A stretch of 64,000 nt of DNA from positions 15,918,795-15,982,794 of the forward strand of contig CM044964.1 in assembly GCA_024516035.1 (NCBI GenBank), read 5' to 3'. This DNA comes from Bactericera cockerelli. Lineage: Eukaryota; Arthropoda; Insecta; Hemiptera; Triozidae. Shown here in pieces: positions 53,481 to 64,000 of this stretch (positions within the stretch are counted from its first letter, which is position 1; the number at the start of each line of letters is the position of its first letter). A program made the translations under genes and the position numbers. The notes beneath the pieces were generated by a model that saw only the letters and a program-made list of their open reading frames with translations, ran no database searches and had not been told where the DNA came from.

Positions 53481-53984
53481 CATCATCCTTTGTGTTGGAT
53501 CTTTCTTAATAACATCTGCCATTGTAAATTCCTGTTGTGTCTACTCTCACCCTAACTCTGTCCTTGTGGCTTCTTGTCTCAAACATCTCTGGAAAAGTCT
53601 GGTTACATGCTACCTCCATCACCACGTTCTCAAATATTTTCCATTCTTTGCCTCTTCCTTTTTATTTAGTCCTCTTTTCTCTTTCAATTTGACTGTTCCC
53701 AATCCTACTTAATTTGGCATCAGGGAAAGTGAGTCCCGTAAAGCCACTAAACCTACCTGGGGTTGGCATTGTTCAACCTATTCCTCATGGTTGAGGTTGG
53801 TTAGTTCAGGAAATCCTATACTTTCACATAGCTTTCCTCTTTCCTCCTTTATACTCATTTTCTTTTTTGACTTGTGTTAACAATTTGTGTAAATTGATAA
53901 ACATTAATAAAAACTTTGATTTGATTTGATTCATATCTTACTTTATCTCTCTTCTTTCCATTACATTCCATTCCTTGTTTGAGT
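53481..53984. other. Spacer without recognised features
   Basis: Ends with AATTGATAAACATTAATAAA, AACTTTGATTTGATTTGATT, a possible retroposon tail. No gene seen. Confidence 0.35.
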
Positions 53985-54105
53985 GGTTATCATATTTCTG
54001 TTGATCACAATTACACAAACTTCCTCAACTAAAAATATGTATGTATTTGCTTGACCTGGGATTAGAAACAGCAACCTCCTGGTTACGAATCCACGAAATT
54101 GATAC
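53985..54105 (-). repeat. SINE A, diverged
   Basis: Complement: GGTTATCATATTTCTGTTGA, TCACAATTACACAAAC, CTTGACCTGGGATTAGAAAC, AACCTCCTGGTTACGAATCC. Confidence 0.55.
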
Positions 54106-54409
54106 ATTTTCCTACTCTTGTATGTATATTTTTTATATTATAAAAACAGGAATTCACCAATTCTAAATTTTACAATCGAATAATCAAAAACAAAATATGG
54201 ATAGACAAATGCACTATTTCCCATATAAATCAAAATGAAATAATCTTCAGGCCTTGTCCTTTCTCCTAACAATTTGGATTGCATATATTATGTACATTAA
54301 ATATGTTTTACTCATATTATGTATATCACGGTGAGACAAGTCAATGTACGTGAAACACAAAAAAATCCATACATAGAACTGATAGAACAGGAAACTCAAG
54401 AGTCACAGG
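54106..54409. other. Spacer without recognised features
   Basis: No gene or element recognised. Confidence 0.4.
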
Positions 54410-54690
54410 AGTGTGTGTGTGTGAGAGAGAGAAATAGAGAGAGAAGTAAAAAGGAAACATGGGAAGTGTATGTGACACAATAGAAAATACTCACTCTGCT
54501 GCTCTTAGATAAAAGAGAAAGAGGAAAAGGAAACAGATAAGAAAGAGAGGAAAAGAAAGGAGAGGGAAATGCGGACAGAACGAGAGGGAAATAGAGAGGG
54601 AAAAGTTGTTGGGAGAAAGAAAAAGCGAAAGGAATAGAAGGAGTATAAAAGTCAGAAGAGAGAGAGAGACAGAGAGAGAGAACTAGGGAA
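54410..54690. repeat. GA-rich block
   Basis: GTGTGTGTGT then GAGAGAGAG and GGAAAAGGAAAC words. Confidence 0.8.
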
Positions 54691-54839
54691 TACGAAACAG
54701 AAGAGGCTTCTATTGAAATCACATTGAAAGGTAACAAAGAAAAGCAGCTATATTAGTACTTTGCTAAGCTTCCTCCAGCAAGGTCAAGACTTACTGGGTG
54801 ACCGCCTCAGCTCAAGCTCACGTAATGCTGGCACGTTCT

Positions 54840-55095
54840 AAAGACTAGTTCTTATTCGATCACTGAAGTTCAGCAACGTCCAGCGTAATGCGGACATGGA
54901 TTGGTGACCGTTCTGGTTTCGAATCCATCCAAGGTCATGGTCATCATGATAATACACGTTCTGCTGGCTATTCCCGACCCAAATCCGGCTGGGTGAGGTT
55001 GATTTGAGAGCTGGGTTTTTCGACAAGCAAATACTGCGAATAGTGTGCAAAACTCCCGTCGTGTTAGTGATCAAGTAGTGGAAAGTGACGTTAAT
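54840..55095 (+). repeat. 5S-derived SINE (D), subfamily II
   Basis: TTCGATCACTGAAGTTCAGC, AACGTCCAGCGTAATGCGG, ACATGGATTGGTGACCGTTC, ACGTTCTGCTGGCTATTCCC, GGCTGGGTGAGGTTGATTTG, AACTCCCGTCGTG and AAAGTGACGTTAAT. Nearly the whole family length is present, but the first third of the 5S head is eroded. Confidence 0.8.
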
Positions 55096-55339
55096 ATAAA
55101 CACACAAGAACTACCAAAAATAATAACAACAAATATTATTATAATAAAAAAAAATAATTATATTACATTTTACTTCCTTTAATTTCTAATATTAGAAATT
55201 CGGAAGTATTGTGTTCGTTTTTTTATTCGTTGGCTTCACACCCACAGGTTGGCTTCACACCCACAGGTTGGTCGACATGACAACAAGCATCGTACCACAT
55301 ACAAGGGTTAGTAAATAAGAGGAAAATAATAAGTATGAT

Positions 55340-55723
55340 TTTCTCTCTTTTTATTCTCTCCCTCCCTTCTCACTTCCTCCTTCACTCCCCCATCAACAAT
55401 GTCTCATAGTTTTGTTCCATTTTGTTTTGTATGCACGTTTCCTGTCAGATTTTTCCCTTTTCTCCTTTGAACCTTTCCTCTCTCTCTTTTTCTCTCTCTC
55501 TCTTTCTCTCTCCCTCTCTCTCTACACTTTTTCCTTTATCAATCTCTCTCAATCCTTCTCTCTCGCCATTACACTCTTTCTTTCCGTTCATAACATATTT
55601 TTTCTATCTTTCTTCATCTTCACCCATTCCTCTTTCTTCCTCTCTCTCACACACACACACCATTATCTTTTCTCTCTTTATCCTATGGGAGTTTTTTTTC
55701 ACCCTTTTTCTCCTAGCAAATCT

Positions 55724-55761
<38 letters not shown>

Positions 55762-55790
55762 CTCACCCTTGCAGCTTTCTTTTATACTGG
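55340..55790. repeat. (CT)n-rich block
   Basis: Polypyrimidine on the plus strand. Frames across it (142 and 132 residues) are simple-sequence artefacts. Confidence 0.92.
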
Positions 55791-55839
55791 GGTTGCAACT
55801 TTCTACTCTCGCTCACATAAACAGACAGGAAACAGACTG

Positions 55840-56180
55840 ACAGCAAGATGAGAGGGGAGAAAGAGAGAGGAAAAAGGAAATAGGGTTTTATAGAGATTGA
55901 GAGAGGGAAAGAAAGAGGAGAATAGGAGAACAATGTATAGAATATACGAGTAGAACAAAGAGAGAAAATCTAGACAATACAGAGAAACAGAAATACGAGA
56001 AGAGAAGAAGAAGGAGTTCTGTTGAAGGAAGAGATAGAGAGAAAGAAGGAAATGAGAAAGAGGAAAGCAGGAGAGAAGAGGGTAAGAGTTGAACAATATC
56101 AAACAATGAAAAGAATACTGAAACAATGGAGAGACACCAGTGATTAGGAAATTGAAGAAAGTAAAGAAACTAGAGATGTC
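55840..56180. repeat. GA-rich block
   Basis: Purine-rich on the plus strand, beginning only 50 bp after the CT block ends, so the two could pair as a large imperfect hairpin. Confidence 0.85.
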
Positions 56181-56254
56181 AGAAAGTATTGTAGAATGCA
56201 AATGAAGAATCATTAGAGTATCTCAAAGAATAAAATAAGGACGACAGCAAATAT

Positions 56255-56580
56255 ACCCTACCAATTATGGACAAAATACTTCCTCGTGATTGGTTTACAT
56301 TGTATACTCTTGGCAATTTTGAGATTTTACACAAAATCACTTGTATCGCCAAAACTGTACAACCCATTTTATTAAAATATATTTTAAATGGTAGAATACA
56401 TTTTTTACTACACTCTAGATTCTAGATACTACAAAAATTCGGCAAGGCGTAGCCAATATTTTTGCACTCTTTTGTCCAAAATTTTGGATTTTCTAAAATA
56501 TCAGATATACGTTATATTTTATCAAAAAATATTTTAAAAAAATTCTTATTAGAAAATTAAGAAAATATTGGACTTATTGG
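56255..56580 (-). repeat. Dispersed repeat G, copy 2
   Basis: On the minus strand: AGAAAATCCAAAATTTTGGAC, GGCTACGCCTTGCCGAATTT, GTAGTATCTAGAATCTAGAG, GTAAAATCTCAAAATTGCC and AATCACGAGGAAGTATTTTG, in the order of copy 1. Confidence 0.65.
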
Positions 56581-56659
56581 ACTGTTAAACTTATCACTAG
56601 GTAATTCCCAAGTAGCTTAATTTATACAGTATTCTAAGGTGCACTTATTTTTTTAATTT

Positions 56660-56792
56660 ATCAGCTCATTTAAAAATAAAACTGTACACACTTATATAAT
56701 ACACCAGAAGAATCGGCGCGAACGACCTGTCTAATGACAGAGTTAAAGCACCTAAAGGAAAAAAAAAATTAAAAAAAAAAAAAAAAAAAAAA
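56660..56792 (+). mobile_element. Retroposon 3' end with poly(A)
   Basis: ATCGGCGCGAACGACCTGTC, TAATGACAGAGTTAAAGC and ACCTAAAGG precede a split A-run at 56758-56791. The CCTGTCTAATGACAG part is a small hairpin. The family is unknown. Confidence 0.4.
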
Positions 56793-57059
56793 GCGTCGAT
56801 AAATGCAACCCTAGAGGTGGAAATGAGTGACTTTGTTTAATATATTTCTGAAGTCATTGGTTATTTGTGTCTGGACAAAGAGAAATTCTAAAATCTAATT
56901 GACAAACTATCTACTATTTTGGGTCATGATGGTAAATATATGTATTGTCTAATAGCCGTTTAAGTTTTTAACTATTAGTCCGTAGGTAACAGGTTTGACT
57001 CCGTGGTCTATTCCTCTTTTCCATTTGAAAATGTCTTTGTTTAAATATGTCAACTTTTG
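56793..57059. other. Spacer without recognised features
   Basis: No gene or element recognised. Confidence 0.4.
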
Positions 57060-57600
57060 ATTCTTTCAGCACACAGAGAGTAAGGAATATGTGGGAAAAG
57101 AGAGGATTTGTGAGAGAAAATATAGAGAGTAAAAGAAATACTAAAAATAATGTAACAGAGACAAAGAGAAAGAAATAAGAGAGGAAATATTAACAGGGGA
57201 TAAAAGAAAAGATTGAGTAAGAAAGAGGAAATGATAGAGCGAGGTAAAGATAGGGAGAGGTAGAGATACAGGATTTTGGGAAATAAGTTATTAAGGGAAC
57301 TATTGAGAGATATTACTATACAAATACATGCAAACAATCTATTGATGAGAGAGATTGAGAAGTAGCGAAAGAAAAAAATTGAAAAGAAAATTATTAAGAA
57401 CCTTTGTTCCTTTTTTTTCTATTCCCTCCCTCCCTCTCTTTCTCTCTCCTCTTTCATTTCCTCTTAAAACTTTGCAGTACTTGAATGTTGAACAAAGTAT
57501 TGTGGAACAGAACTTAACAACTTTGCTTCCAACAATAGCCATTACAAGCCAGCAGAGCGAGAAAGAGAGAGACAGAGTGAGTGAGAGAGGTAGTACGAGA
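57060..57600. repeat. Purine/pyrimidine-rich low-complexity
   Basis: GA-rich to 57370, CT-rich at 57410-57465, GA-rich again at 57555-57600. Confidence 0.65.
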
Positions 57601-57924
57601 AGATTAAAAATTCCTTACAATGGTTTATAAATAAAGTAAGTACATATTTCCAGGTATTGTAGTAACTTACAAAGAGATTAAGGAATTGTTAGAAAAATCC
57701 AAACTTTCAAATAAATGAGAAAAAATATGCTACAAATGAATCCAGATAAAATTTGGTCATATTACTGTCCAAATCAAATTTATAAAAGACATTCAGCATG
57801 TTTATCTGGTACTGAAACTTGGCTTTCCCGAGGCCTGGGACAGCTACTCCAACCTTGTGGCATCTGTTACGTGTCCAAAACTGCACTAGGCATCTATTCA
57901 ATTCATAGAAACTCGACTTACCAA

Positions 57925-58010
57925 AAAAAAATTCATCAAGGGAATCGAACCGACGACCCACAGTCTGAACGAGTGACTACGTGCAATGCTTGCAGTACAG
58001 TTATCTGATC
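57925..58010 (-). repeat. tRNA-like fragment
   Basis: GGGAATCGAACCGACGACCC and GAACGAGTGACTACGTGC read as a B box and anticodon-arm complement. A long diverged repeat may extend left to 57740. Confidence 0.45.
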
Positions 58011-58380
58011 GTTGATTGTGTAACCTGATTACTAGACCAGTAACTGTTGTTTTTATTGCTTTGTGTTCAAATCCAGCTCACCTAACATTCACCTCTCACT
58101 CTCAGTACATAGGTGGTGATATACAGGGTGGTTTGGTGCATTTGGTATGTGTAGTAAATAAATATTTAGTCTGAAAGGGCCTAAAGGGGTTTGTTAAGAA
58201 CAAAGTTCTCCTATTACAAAGAAAACGAAGACATAAATATTTGAGTGGCATCATCATGCATCATGCGATAGAATTTTCTGGAGATTCTAAGGGATGAGAT
58301 TAATTAATTATATTTTTAATTTTATTTCCTAGCTCCTATAACTCCTATTTTTTAATATAAAAACTTCCGTATAGATAAGA
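58011..58380. other. Spacer without recognised features
   Basis: No gene or element recognised. Confidence 0.4.
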
Positions 58381-58556
58381 TGAGAAGTTGTATTAGATGT
58401 ACATGAATATCAGAACATACCTGGACAGCTGTTTCGAGGTATGTTCTGATATTCATGTACATCTAATATCAGCTGTATATCAGTATAAACAGAAAAGTGA
58501 GAGGTTGTATTAGATGTACATGAATATCAGAACATACCTGAACAGCTGTTTCGAGC
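58381..58556. repeat. Perfect 32-bp hairpin plus direct copy
   Basis: TATTAGATGTACATGAATAT and the next 12 bases (58391-58422) pair exactly with 58437-58468 across a 14-base loop, GGACAGCTGTTTCG. The arm and loop recur directly at about 58508-58555 with one change (GGACAG to GAACAG). The pattern is direct-inverted-direct. Confidence 0.95.
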
Positions 58557-59456
58557 TTATTTGTACACTTATTGTTATAAAACACTGCAGTGAAGCAACG
58601 TTCATCATGGATGGTACATTTATTATGTACATTGTACATATTATGTATTGTGTACAATGATTTTCATAACAAAACTGAAGTAATATGGCATGGTTCCACT
58701 TTCCACATCATCTCAAGTTGACTATGACAGCCCTTGCTCTGTCTGTATTATGCCATTTCTTATGCTGGGTGAGGTTGTGACGTAGTTCGTCTAGCAAATG
58801 GAGTGTTCAACTGTTCATACTGTTTAAAGTTACGATCCCCATCGCCAGATAACTCCAGCAGTTCAAAGTACTTCAAAGTGTTGCCAAATCCTGAGAAACA
58901 CAAAATACTATGTTGGTTCACACTGAAATCACTTACCGATTCACTTACCACCGATTCACTTACAAGAAGACCTGTTATTTCTACAACACCCTCATACGTG
59001 TGAGGATCAGAAACGTAAGAATTGTTATCAAAGTAGGTACTTAATAATTATATACTCGTACTTATGATTATGTACTTCCAAACCCATATAGATTTTGATT
59101 CCTATATGTTTGATTTTGAAGTAAACCTGCTCAGCTGTCTCCGAGTGTATTATTGCTTATTATTTCTTCAGTTCAACCGGTTCACACAATTTTGAAATTA
59201 AATTTGTACATTTATTGGTTATGATTTTTATGACTGTAAGTTTTTCATTGTTCTAAGAATATTGTGAAAGATATTCACCCATTTATTGATTTATAGGTTC
59301 AATAATTTGGTCTACCTAAATAGCAAAATGTTATTTATAAGTTTTACAACCCATTAGTAATTCACATTTGAAAGTTTAGTTGATAGTGTTACCAAACAGA
59401 GGATGATAACTGCATCCCACATTGTGACATAAGCCTTCTGTTAGTGCCCACATACA
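58557..59456. other. Spacer with a 5S-SINE scrap
   Basis: GCTGGGTGAGGTTGTGACG and CTAGCAAATGGAGTG near 58758-58803 recall the D body. ACCGATTCACTTACC is doubled near 58937. No gene seen. Confidence 0.35.
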
Positions 59457-59582
59457 CCACATACTATCAGCCCCTCCCCCACCACACACACCACATACTG
59501 TAAACATTCTAGAAGTCCCCCCACACCCACACCACATACTCTTAGCCCCTCCCCACCACACACTGTAAACATTCTAGAAACT
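59457..59582. repeat. Two-unit repeat, about 75 bp
   Basis: CCACATACT, AGCCCCTCCCC, ACCACACAC and CTGTAAACATTCTAGAA occur twice in the same order. The second unit lacks a CACCACATA segment. Confidence 0.8.
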
Positions 59583-60050
59583 CTCCTCTAACCAACACAC
59601 ACACACATACCCTGTACAGTGTACATGTACATATTGTGCTAGTTCTGTCAAAGTCTGGAAAAATCCCTGGGTAGACATAAATTTACAATTTACGCCCAAA
59701 TCAGCATTTATTCCTTCTACCTAGCTTTACAATAGTTGGATGGGTGGAGAGGTAGAGTGGAGTGGGTTGGACACACATACGACACCCCTAATGTACCGAA
59801 AATATCTCCGCATTTAAAATATTCAAATGTCCGGAGCTTACGGAGTGAATGTTCAATTTTACATGGTGACGCAATAATATTAAAAGGTATGTGCTTTTAT
59901 TTATGTATTAATTAACTGAGGTATTGCTAGTTTAATATCATGGCACACAGAGGCATGGTTACCATTTGAATAATGCCATCTATACAGTGACTACAAAAAA
60001 CTGTATTCAAATTTTGTAACAAATACTTAAAAGAGACATTCATGAGACCT
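59583..60050. other. Spacer without recognised features
   Basis: No gene or element recognised. Confidence 0.4.
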
Positions 60051-60205
60051 TAATGTATTATTATTATTGAATTCTTTGTGAGGACACAATTATGTACAAA
60101 CAAATAATGATAAAAATTAACAACAATATGAACAAGAAAAAGATATACAACATAGATAAAAGGGTGGGGTTATTGCCTATGGCAATCTCTTTCACCCAAC
60201 CCTTA
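60051..60205 (-). mobile_element. LINE 3' tail, family E
   Basis: TTATTATTATTGAATTCTTTG, ACAAACAAATAATGATAAAA and GGGGTTATTGCCTATGGCAA TCTCTTTCACCC. Confidence 0.65.
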
Positions 60206-60499
60206 AAGTAGTGCCTAATTTCAATGATCCTTTGCCGATAACTGGTGTATTTGGGGCGAGATTTTCGCTGACGATGGATAAATTCCCTCCTACAGCATTA
60301 TGGATATACAAGTAGGACTTTTCTTTTAATTATTACTCTATTCAAATGTGTTTCTTTCGCTTTTGTTACACCCTGTAACTCTGGGTGGATGTGAGGTGGA
60401 GGTGGGGGGAAAAGTCGAATTAATGGGTGGGCTGGTATTGGAGGAGCGCCAAAATTGAGATTTTATTGTTATGAGAGCTCTCCGGATATAGAGGAGTGA
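60206..60499. other. Spacer without recognised features
   Basis: TGATCCTTTGCCGATAACTGG may be a D scrap. No gene seen. Confidence 0.3.
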
Positions 60500-60820
60500 G
60501 GTGACTTCTCTTCCTCTTTCTCCTGTTACTTCTCTTCCTTGTGTTTCTCCTCCTAAATCTTTGCCTCTACCTCTTCCTCCTCCTACAGCTGCCTACAGCT
60601 CCTTTTCTTCAACTAATTTATCTACTTTCTTTTTCGTCTCTTCTCCTTTTTTTCGGACTCTTCCCTTATTTCTCACCTCCTTTTTCCTCTGTTTCCTTTT
60701 CATACCTCTCTACTTCACATTTTTCTTCTCCCGTTCCTTCTCCTCCCCTGTTTCCTTCTCTTTTTTCCTCTCCTCTTCCTCTCCTTTTCCTCTCCTCTTC
60801 CCTCCACCTCCGCCAATGTT
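60500..60820. repeat. CT-rich block
   Basis: CTTCCTC, TCCTCCT and CTCTTTTCC words. Frames across it are Ser/Pro/Phe simple sequence. Confidence 0.85.
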
Positions 60821-61526
60821 TCAACTGAATCTGATGGGACAATTTATCGGCCACTTGCGGCTCCTTTGTTCTGCGTCATGTCGGGGAGGTGGATAGGTCA
60901 TATCTTGTTGAATATTTCGAGGAAGTGTTTTCAATAAAACACAATGAAAACTTTCATCAAGCAGTTTATTTAGATTTATCGTAATGTTTTCCGTATGAAC
61001 AGAATGGTGTCGCGAGCCATCTCAACAGGTAACACAGGGGGTTTACTGGTGTTTTCTGCTGCTAAGAGAATTTCCAAACTGAACGGACAACGAATGAATC
61101 TGAGAAGTGGGTTTTAAAATCATAAGAGCTTTTAATCATAAGAGCTTTCATAAATGCTAAAACTCGCCTTTCTAAAAATTTCTGGATTTAGTACTCGAAT
61201 CGTTCGATCTATCGAGAGTATCGAGCAACAGATGAGGTCTGTAAATTCTAAGTGCACGAATACAGGGTATACCCTGGACCCTGGTATATTCTTCTTCTTC
61301 TTCTTCTTTGGGTGTTTTCCCCTTTCATTTCTTCTTTTTAATAAATGAATTTTTAGAATTTAATTACTGCTCTTGGAACGGTAGCGCACTAAGGAATGCA
61401 AAGCACGTCCAACCAGGTGGCGATTTGCTCCAAACTTTCTCCTCTCAAGTTCATAGAACCACAAAATATATGCCTACGACCTGGGTATTTGAACATGACT
61501 AGATATTTAGTAATAGGAAAGAATCC
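60821..61526. other. Spacer without recognised features
   Basis: (TCT)n at about 61290. No gene recognised. Confidence 0.4.
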
Positions 61527-61645
61527 GACCTCAGTAGCTTGATCGATAAGGTCGATGGTTCAAGTCCCAAATCAAGCAAATATTCAGTCATAGCTAGTTT
61601 GAGTAGTTGTGATATCACGAAAGCTATAAGCACAAATATGATAAG
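61527..61645 (+). repeat. SINE A with internal deletion
   Basis: CCGACCTCAGTAGCTTGATC joins directly to GTCGATGGTTCAAGTCCC, so about 25 bases of the anticodon arm are missing. The tail is intact: TAGTTTGAGTAGTTGTGATA, TCACGAAAGCTATAAGC, ACAAATATGATAA. Confidence 0.85.
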
Positions 61646-62669
61646 TTGATAACCAATAGGAATGAAATAGACACTTTTTATGAATGAAACAAATTCCACT
61701 AACTTGTTAGTTAGTACTTACCCACCTACTTTTTTCAGAAGTAGGTAATAACAAGCTCATTGTGGAGTGAGCTATCCATGTAACATTGATATTTGATTCT
61801 CGAGGTGATAAAATATGCAATTATTTCCTGCGAGTTAGCATCCTGTGTGAAGCCATAGCCACAGAGGTTCCCAAACAGTAATCAGGGGATATCATACCAC
61901 CAGTGACCACCTCACAGTGGTGGTCCTAGTGCTGATGGTGACACAGTGGAATATATTGTTTCCAAAGTTTCACGTTAGAAATTGCCTGTGGCAATATTTC
62001 TGAGAAAGCACCATCTCCGGCCGCTGTTAAAATTCCACCAGATTTATTTACTGACTCTTTGCTATCGTTATTTTTTACAAAATACATACGCAAGTAATGA
62101 TTACATATTTTAGTTTAAATTGACTATTTTTTTTTCCTTCTTTTGTAATTTGTATACTTATTTTATAAAAGGTTTTCATACAGTCCTTGGTCCAACTTAA
62201 TTTCAGGATAAACATTCCTACAAGAACCTTATCCAAAATATTGAGTTCTTAAAAGTCTTTGTTCACTTTGCTCTTTCCCAAACTGACTAGGGTTTCATGA
62301 ATCCTTTCTTTCCTTATCTTTAAGTATTCTTTCGTCCTCTTTTCTCCAGTTTTTCTCTCTGAGGTCCTTAACATTGCTTCTCCATCTCTCTTTCTTTTAC
62401 CACTTACTTCAAATTCTTCTATTCTACTTCAAATCTTTTCTATTACTCACATAGTTTTCATTGAGTTCCTAATAGTTCTCAGACCAAACATGAAGAGTGG
62501 GTCCATGGACATATATGTTGCAGAACCCCTGCTTCAGACCTCCCTGTTTCCTGTACCTATTCAACGTCGTCACTTACATTCACCTCTACGTCATCACCTC
62601 TGAATATCTCATGTGACGTCACAGAGCTTCATTCACTGAGAACCGTTAGGTGCCTGAATGCAGATTTTC
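61646..62669. other. Spacer without recognised features
   Basis: CT-rich patches at 62280-62420. No gene or element recognised. Confidence 0.4.
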
Positions 62670-62898
62670 GTTCCTCTTGAGTCTGGCGTAAGAAACCTAG
62701 TTGAATGGAACTGCGGTAGCTATTCTTACTGTTCCTCTGGACTCGGAAACTTGGTTGAATGGAAATAATACGGTAGCTGTAGATACTACATATCTGTGTG
62801 TTCCTGATAGTGTTCCTCTGGGCTCAGAAACCTTGTTGAATGGAAATATCTATGTTGCTGCTGGAGTATTCAGGTGCTGGCTGAATGGAATTACCTGA
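62670..62898. repeat. Degenerate tandem repeat, three units
   Basis: GTTCCTCT, a GAAACCT/GAAACTT block, GGTTGAATGGAA-type words and a GTAGCT/GTTGCT block recur at about 62670, 62730 and 62812. The unit length varies (60 to 82 bp). Confidence 0.65.
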
Positions 62899-63233
62899 GT
62901 TCATGACAGCTACACTTGTTTCGTTAAAGTAAGCTGAGATACCACTGTTGCCAAATACTCCTCTGTATTGAGTAGAAATTAAAAGCTTTTTCATCTTTTT
63001 TTTATTTAATTTAAATGCTTCAACAACGATGGTCATTCGCACCGTTTCCAAGTTTAGATCTTTCTAAATAAACGAGATCTCTTAAGGTATAACATTAGAG
63101 AGTCAATCCCGTCTTTGCTATCTTCAAGAGAAGGAGGAGTATGTATAATTCATATTGTAGATTGTTTCTTCTATTCGCATGGACATGCAAGTTTTTAAAA
63201 TCCATGAAAGAAATAGATCCATTATATCCTAAA
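62899..63233. other. Spacer before the hAT element
   Basis: No gene or element recognised. Confidence 0.4.
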
Positions 63234-64000
63234 TAGGGAATCCAATCCCGGGATTGGATTTCGGTTTCGGGATCCCGGGATTAGAAATGATCAATCCCGG
63301 GATCCCGGGACCAATCCCGGGATTAGTAAAATTTTCAATTTTTTACGTTTTAGTACCCTTAGAGCCCCATTTTACGCTATTACATGATAAAAGGCGTTAT
63401 ATAAGATGTATTACTATAGACTAAAATTATAGTATACTCAGAAATTCAATAGAAAACAATTTGTTTAAAAAAAATTGAAATAAGCAACGTTTTATTTATA
63501 TTAATACAAACACAATATAAACTTCTGAAACAAGTAATTTAGCTATAAATCTAACAGGGTGTTATTAATTGAGATAAAGTACTAAAAAAATGAAAAAAAG
63601 AAGAAAAAAATAATACTACCAACATGAATCTGTAACTAATAAACATAAGCAATTGTAAGGGCTACTAAACTTCGAAAGTAGGCTCTTAGAAAAATAAGGC
63701 TATCGATGATTTCATCGCCTAACCTAATTCTCAGCTTATTCTGAATGAATCCAGCAGCAGAAAAGGCCCTTTCCGATTCAACACTAGTTGGTGGAATGCT
63801 GTGAAAATAGTTCTTAGCTAGTGTAAGGTGTAAACCTCTATCACCTCCATTTTCATACAGCCATCTCTCTCTTTAATGTGGTGTTTAGGTCATGTTTTGC
63901 CAATCTCATTGGTTTTGACCATTTGGATTTTGCGATTTCTTTTTCCAAAATCGATTGAAATGTACTTGGTGTGCTAGAGCTTTGAGGATTGTCCACATCT
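63234..64000 (-). mobile_element. hAT transposon, 3' end, runs off the window
   Basis: The terminus appears to be TAGGGAATCCAATCCCGGG at 63234, in line with the hAT YARNG start. It is followed by five CCCGGG palindromes within 75 bp (63247, 63274, 63296, 63304, 63316), in AATCCCGGGATT words that act like subterminal transposase-binding repeats. A transposase C-terminus lies inside on the minus strand. The other end is outside the window, so the target duplication cannot be checked. Confidence 0.8.
63636..64000 (-). pseudogene. hAT transposase C-terminus, frameshifted, partial
   Basis: The transposase would cut and reinsert the hAT element. The last 80 or so codons read ENGGDRGLHLTLAKNYF, then SIPPTSVESERAFSAAGF, then QNKLRIRLGDEIIDSLIFLR, ending in TAG at 63636-63638. 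This is the hAT C-terminal dimerisation domain with the diagnostic P-x-S/T-x-x-E-R-x-F-S-A/S-A-G signature. Upstream codons (to 64000) read SILEKEIAKSKWSKPMRL in the neighbouring frame; the frame changes by one base at about 63855-63862, after LKREMAV. The gene is therefore broken here, unless the shift is a sequencing error. The catalytic core lies beyond the window. Confidence 0.8.

Overview
The window is AT-rich nuclear DNA from an animal, almost certainly an insect. Evidence: an R1-clade non-LTR retrotransposon with insect-type ORFs, hAT, pogo/Tigger and PIF/Harbinger-like elements, hundreds of short tRNA- and 5S-rRNA-derived retroposon pieces, and very dense (GA)n/(CT)n tracts. The style resembles a large, repeat-rich hemipteran genome (planthopper or leafhopper type), but nothing seen proves the order or species. 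There are no bacterial operons, no rRNA gene unit and no CRISPR array.

Only one stretch looks like host protein-coding sequence: a GC-rich exon at 51571-52061 on the + strand. It starts with ATG in a CACCTAACC context and ends at an AAG|GTAACA donor. It encodes about 163 residues of a low-complexity, Ser/Thr-rich N-terminus with two RRKS phosphosite-like motifs; I do not recognise the gene. A perfect AAG|GTAAGT donor at 4761/4762, downstream of a CpG-rich patch, could be the end of a non-coding first exon of this or another gene, in which case most of the window would be intron. This is inference only.

The largest unit is a 5.86-kb R1-clade LINE (33704-39562). It has a gag-like ORF1 with three zinc knuckles, an ORF2 with APE endonuclease, reverse transcriptase (YADD) and a C-terminal CCHC finger, a 3' UTR with two GC-rich hairpins, and a 39-base poly(A). 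It is flanked by a 9-bp target-site duplication GGGTTAAAT and has landed inside a pogo/Tigger-like MITE whose halves lie at 33566-33703 and 39572-39644. The amino end of ORF1 seems displaced by two single-base frameshifts.

The rest is layered repeats. Four SINE groups recur on both strands: A (tRNA-Thr-like head, tail with ATCACGAAAGTGATTA), B and C (tRNA-like heads with long variable arms, a shared core ACCACATAATAAT and (ATT)n ends) and D (a full 5S-rRNA-like head with poly(A) tail). Two D copies (18046-18313 and 24416-24691) differ at one base by eye and each has a clean target-site duplication, so D was recently mobile. A LINE 3' tail family (E) shares a stem-loop motif with the end of SINE C. 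DNA-transposon relics include a 206-bp foldback MITE with perfect 70-bp arms and a 9-bp TSD inside a D copy (27626-27831), PIF/Harbinger-like MITEs containing CCAATCA, a pogo MITE (18671-18850) and the end of a frameshifted hAT transposase gene (63234-64000, running off the window).

Tandem arrays: a 36-bp unit (21.2 kb), a roughly 125-bp unit carrying RFX X-box-like palindromes (30.0-30.4 kb), a 25-bp unit of 11 copies (41.9-42.2 kb), a 78-bp unit (44.5-45.0 kb), and a 9-copy minisatellite with alternating 166/136-bp spacing (46.8-48.1 kb). A perfect 32-bp hairpin with an extra direct copy lies at 58.4-58.6 kb. Long CT or GA blocks at 25.3, 31.3, 32.8, 45.4, 49.7, 54.4, 55.3 and 60.5 kb create long but spurious reading frames.
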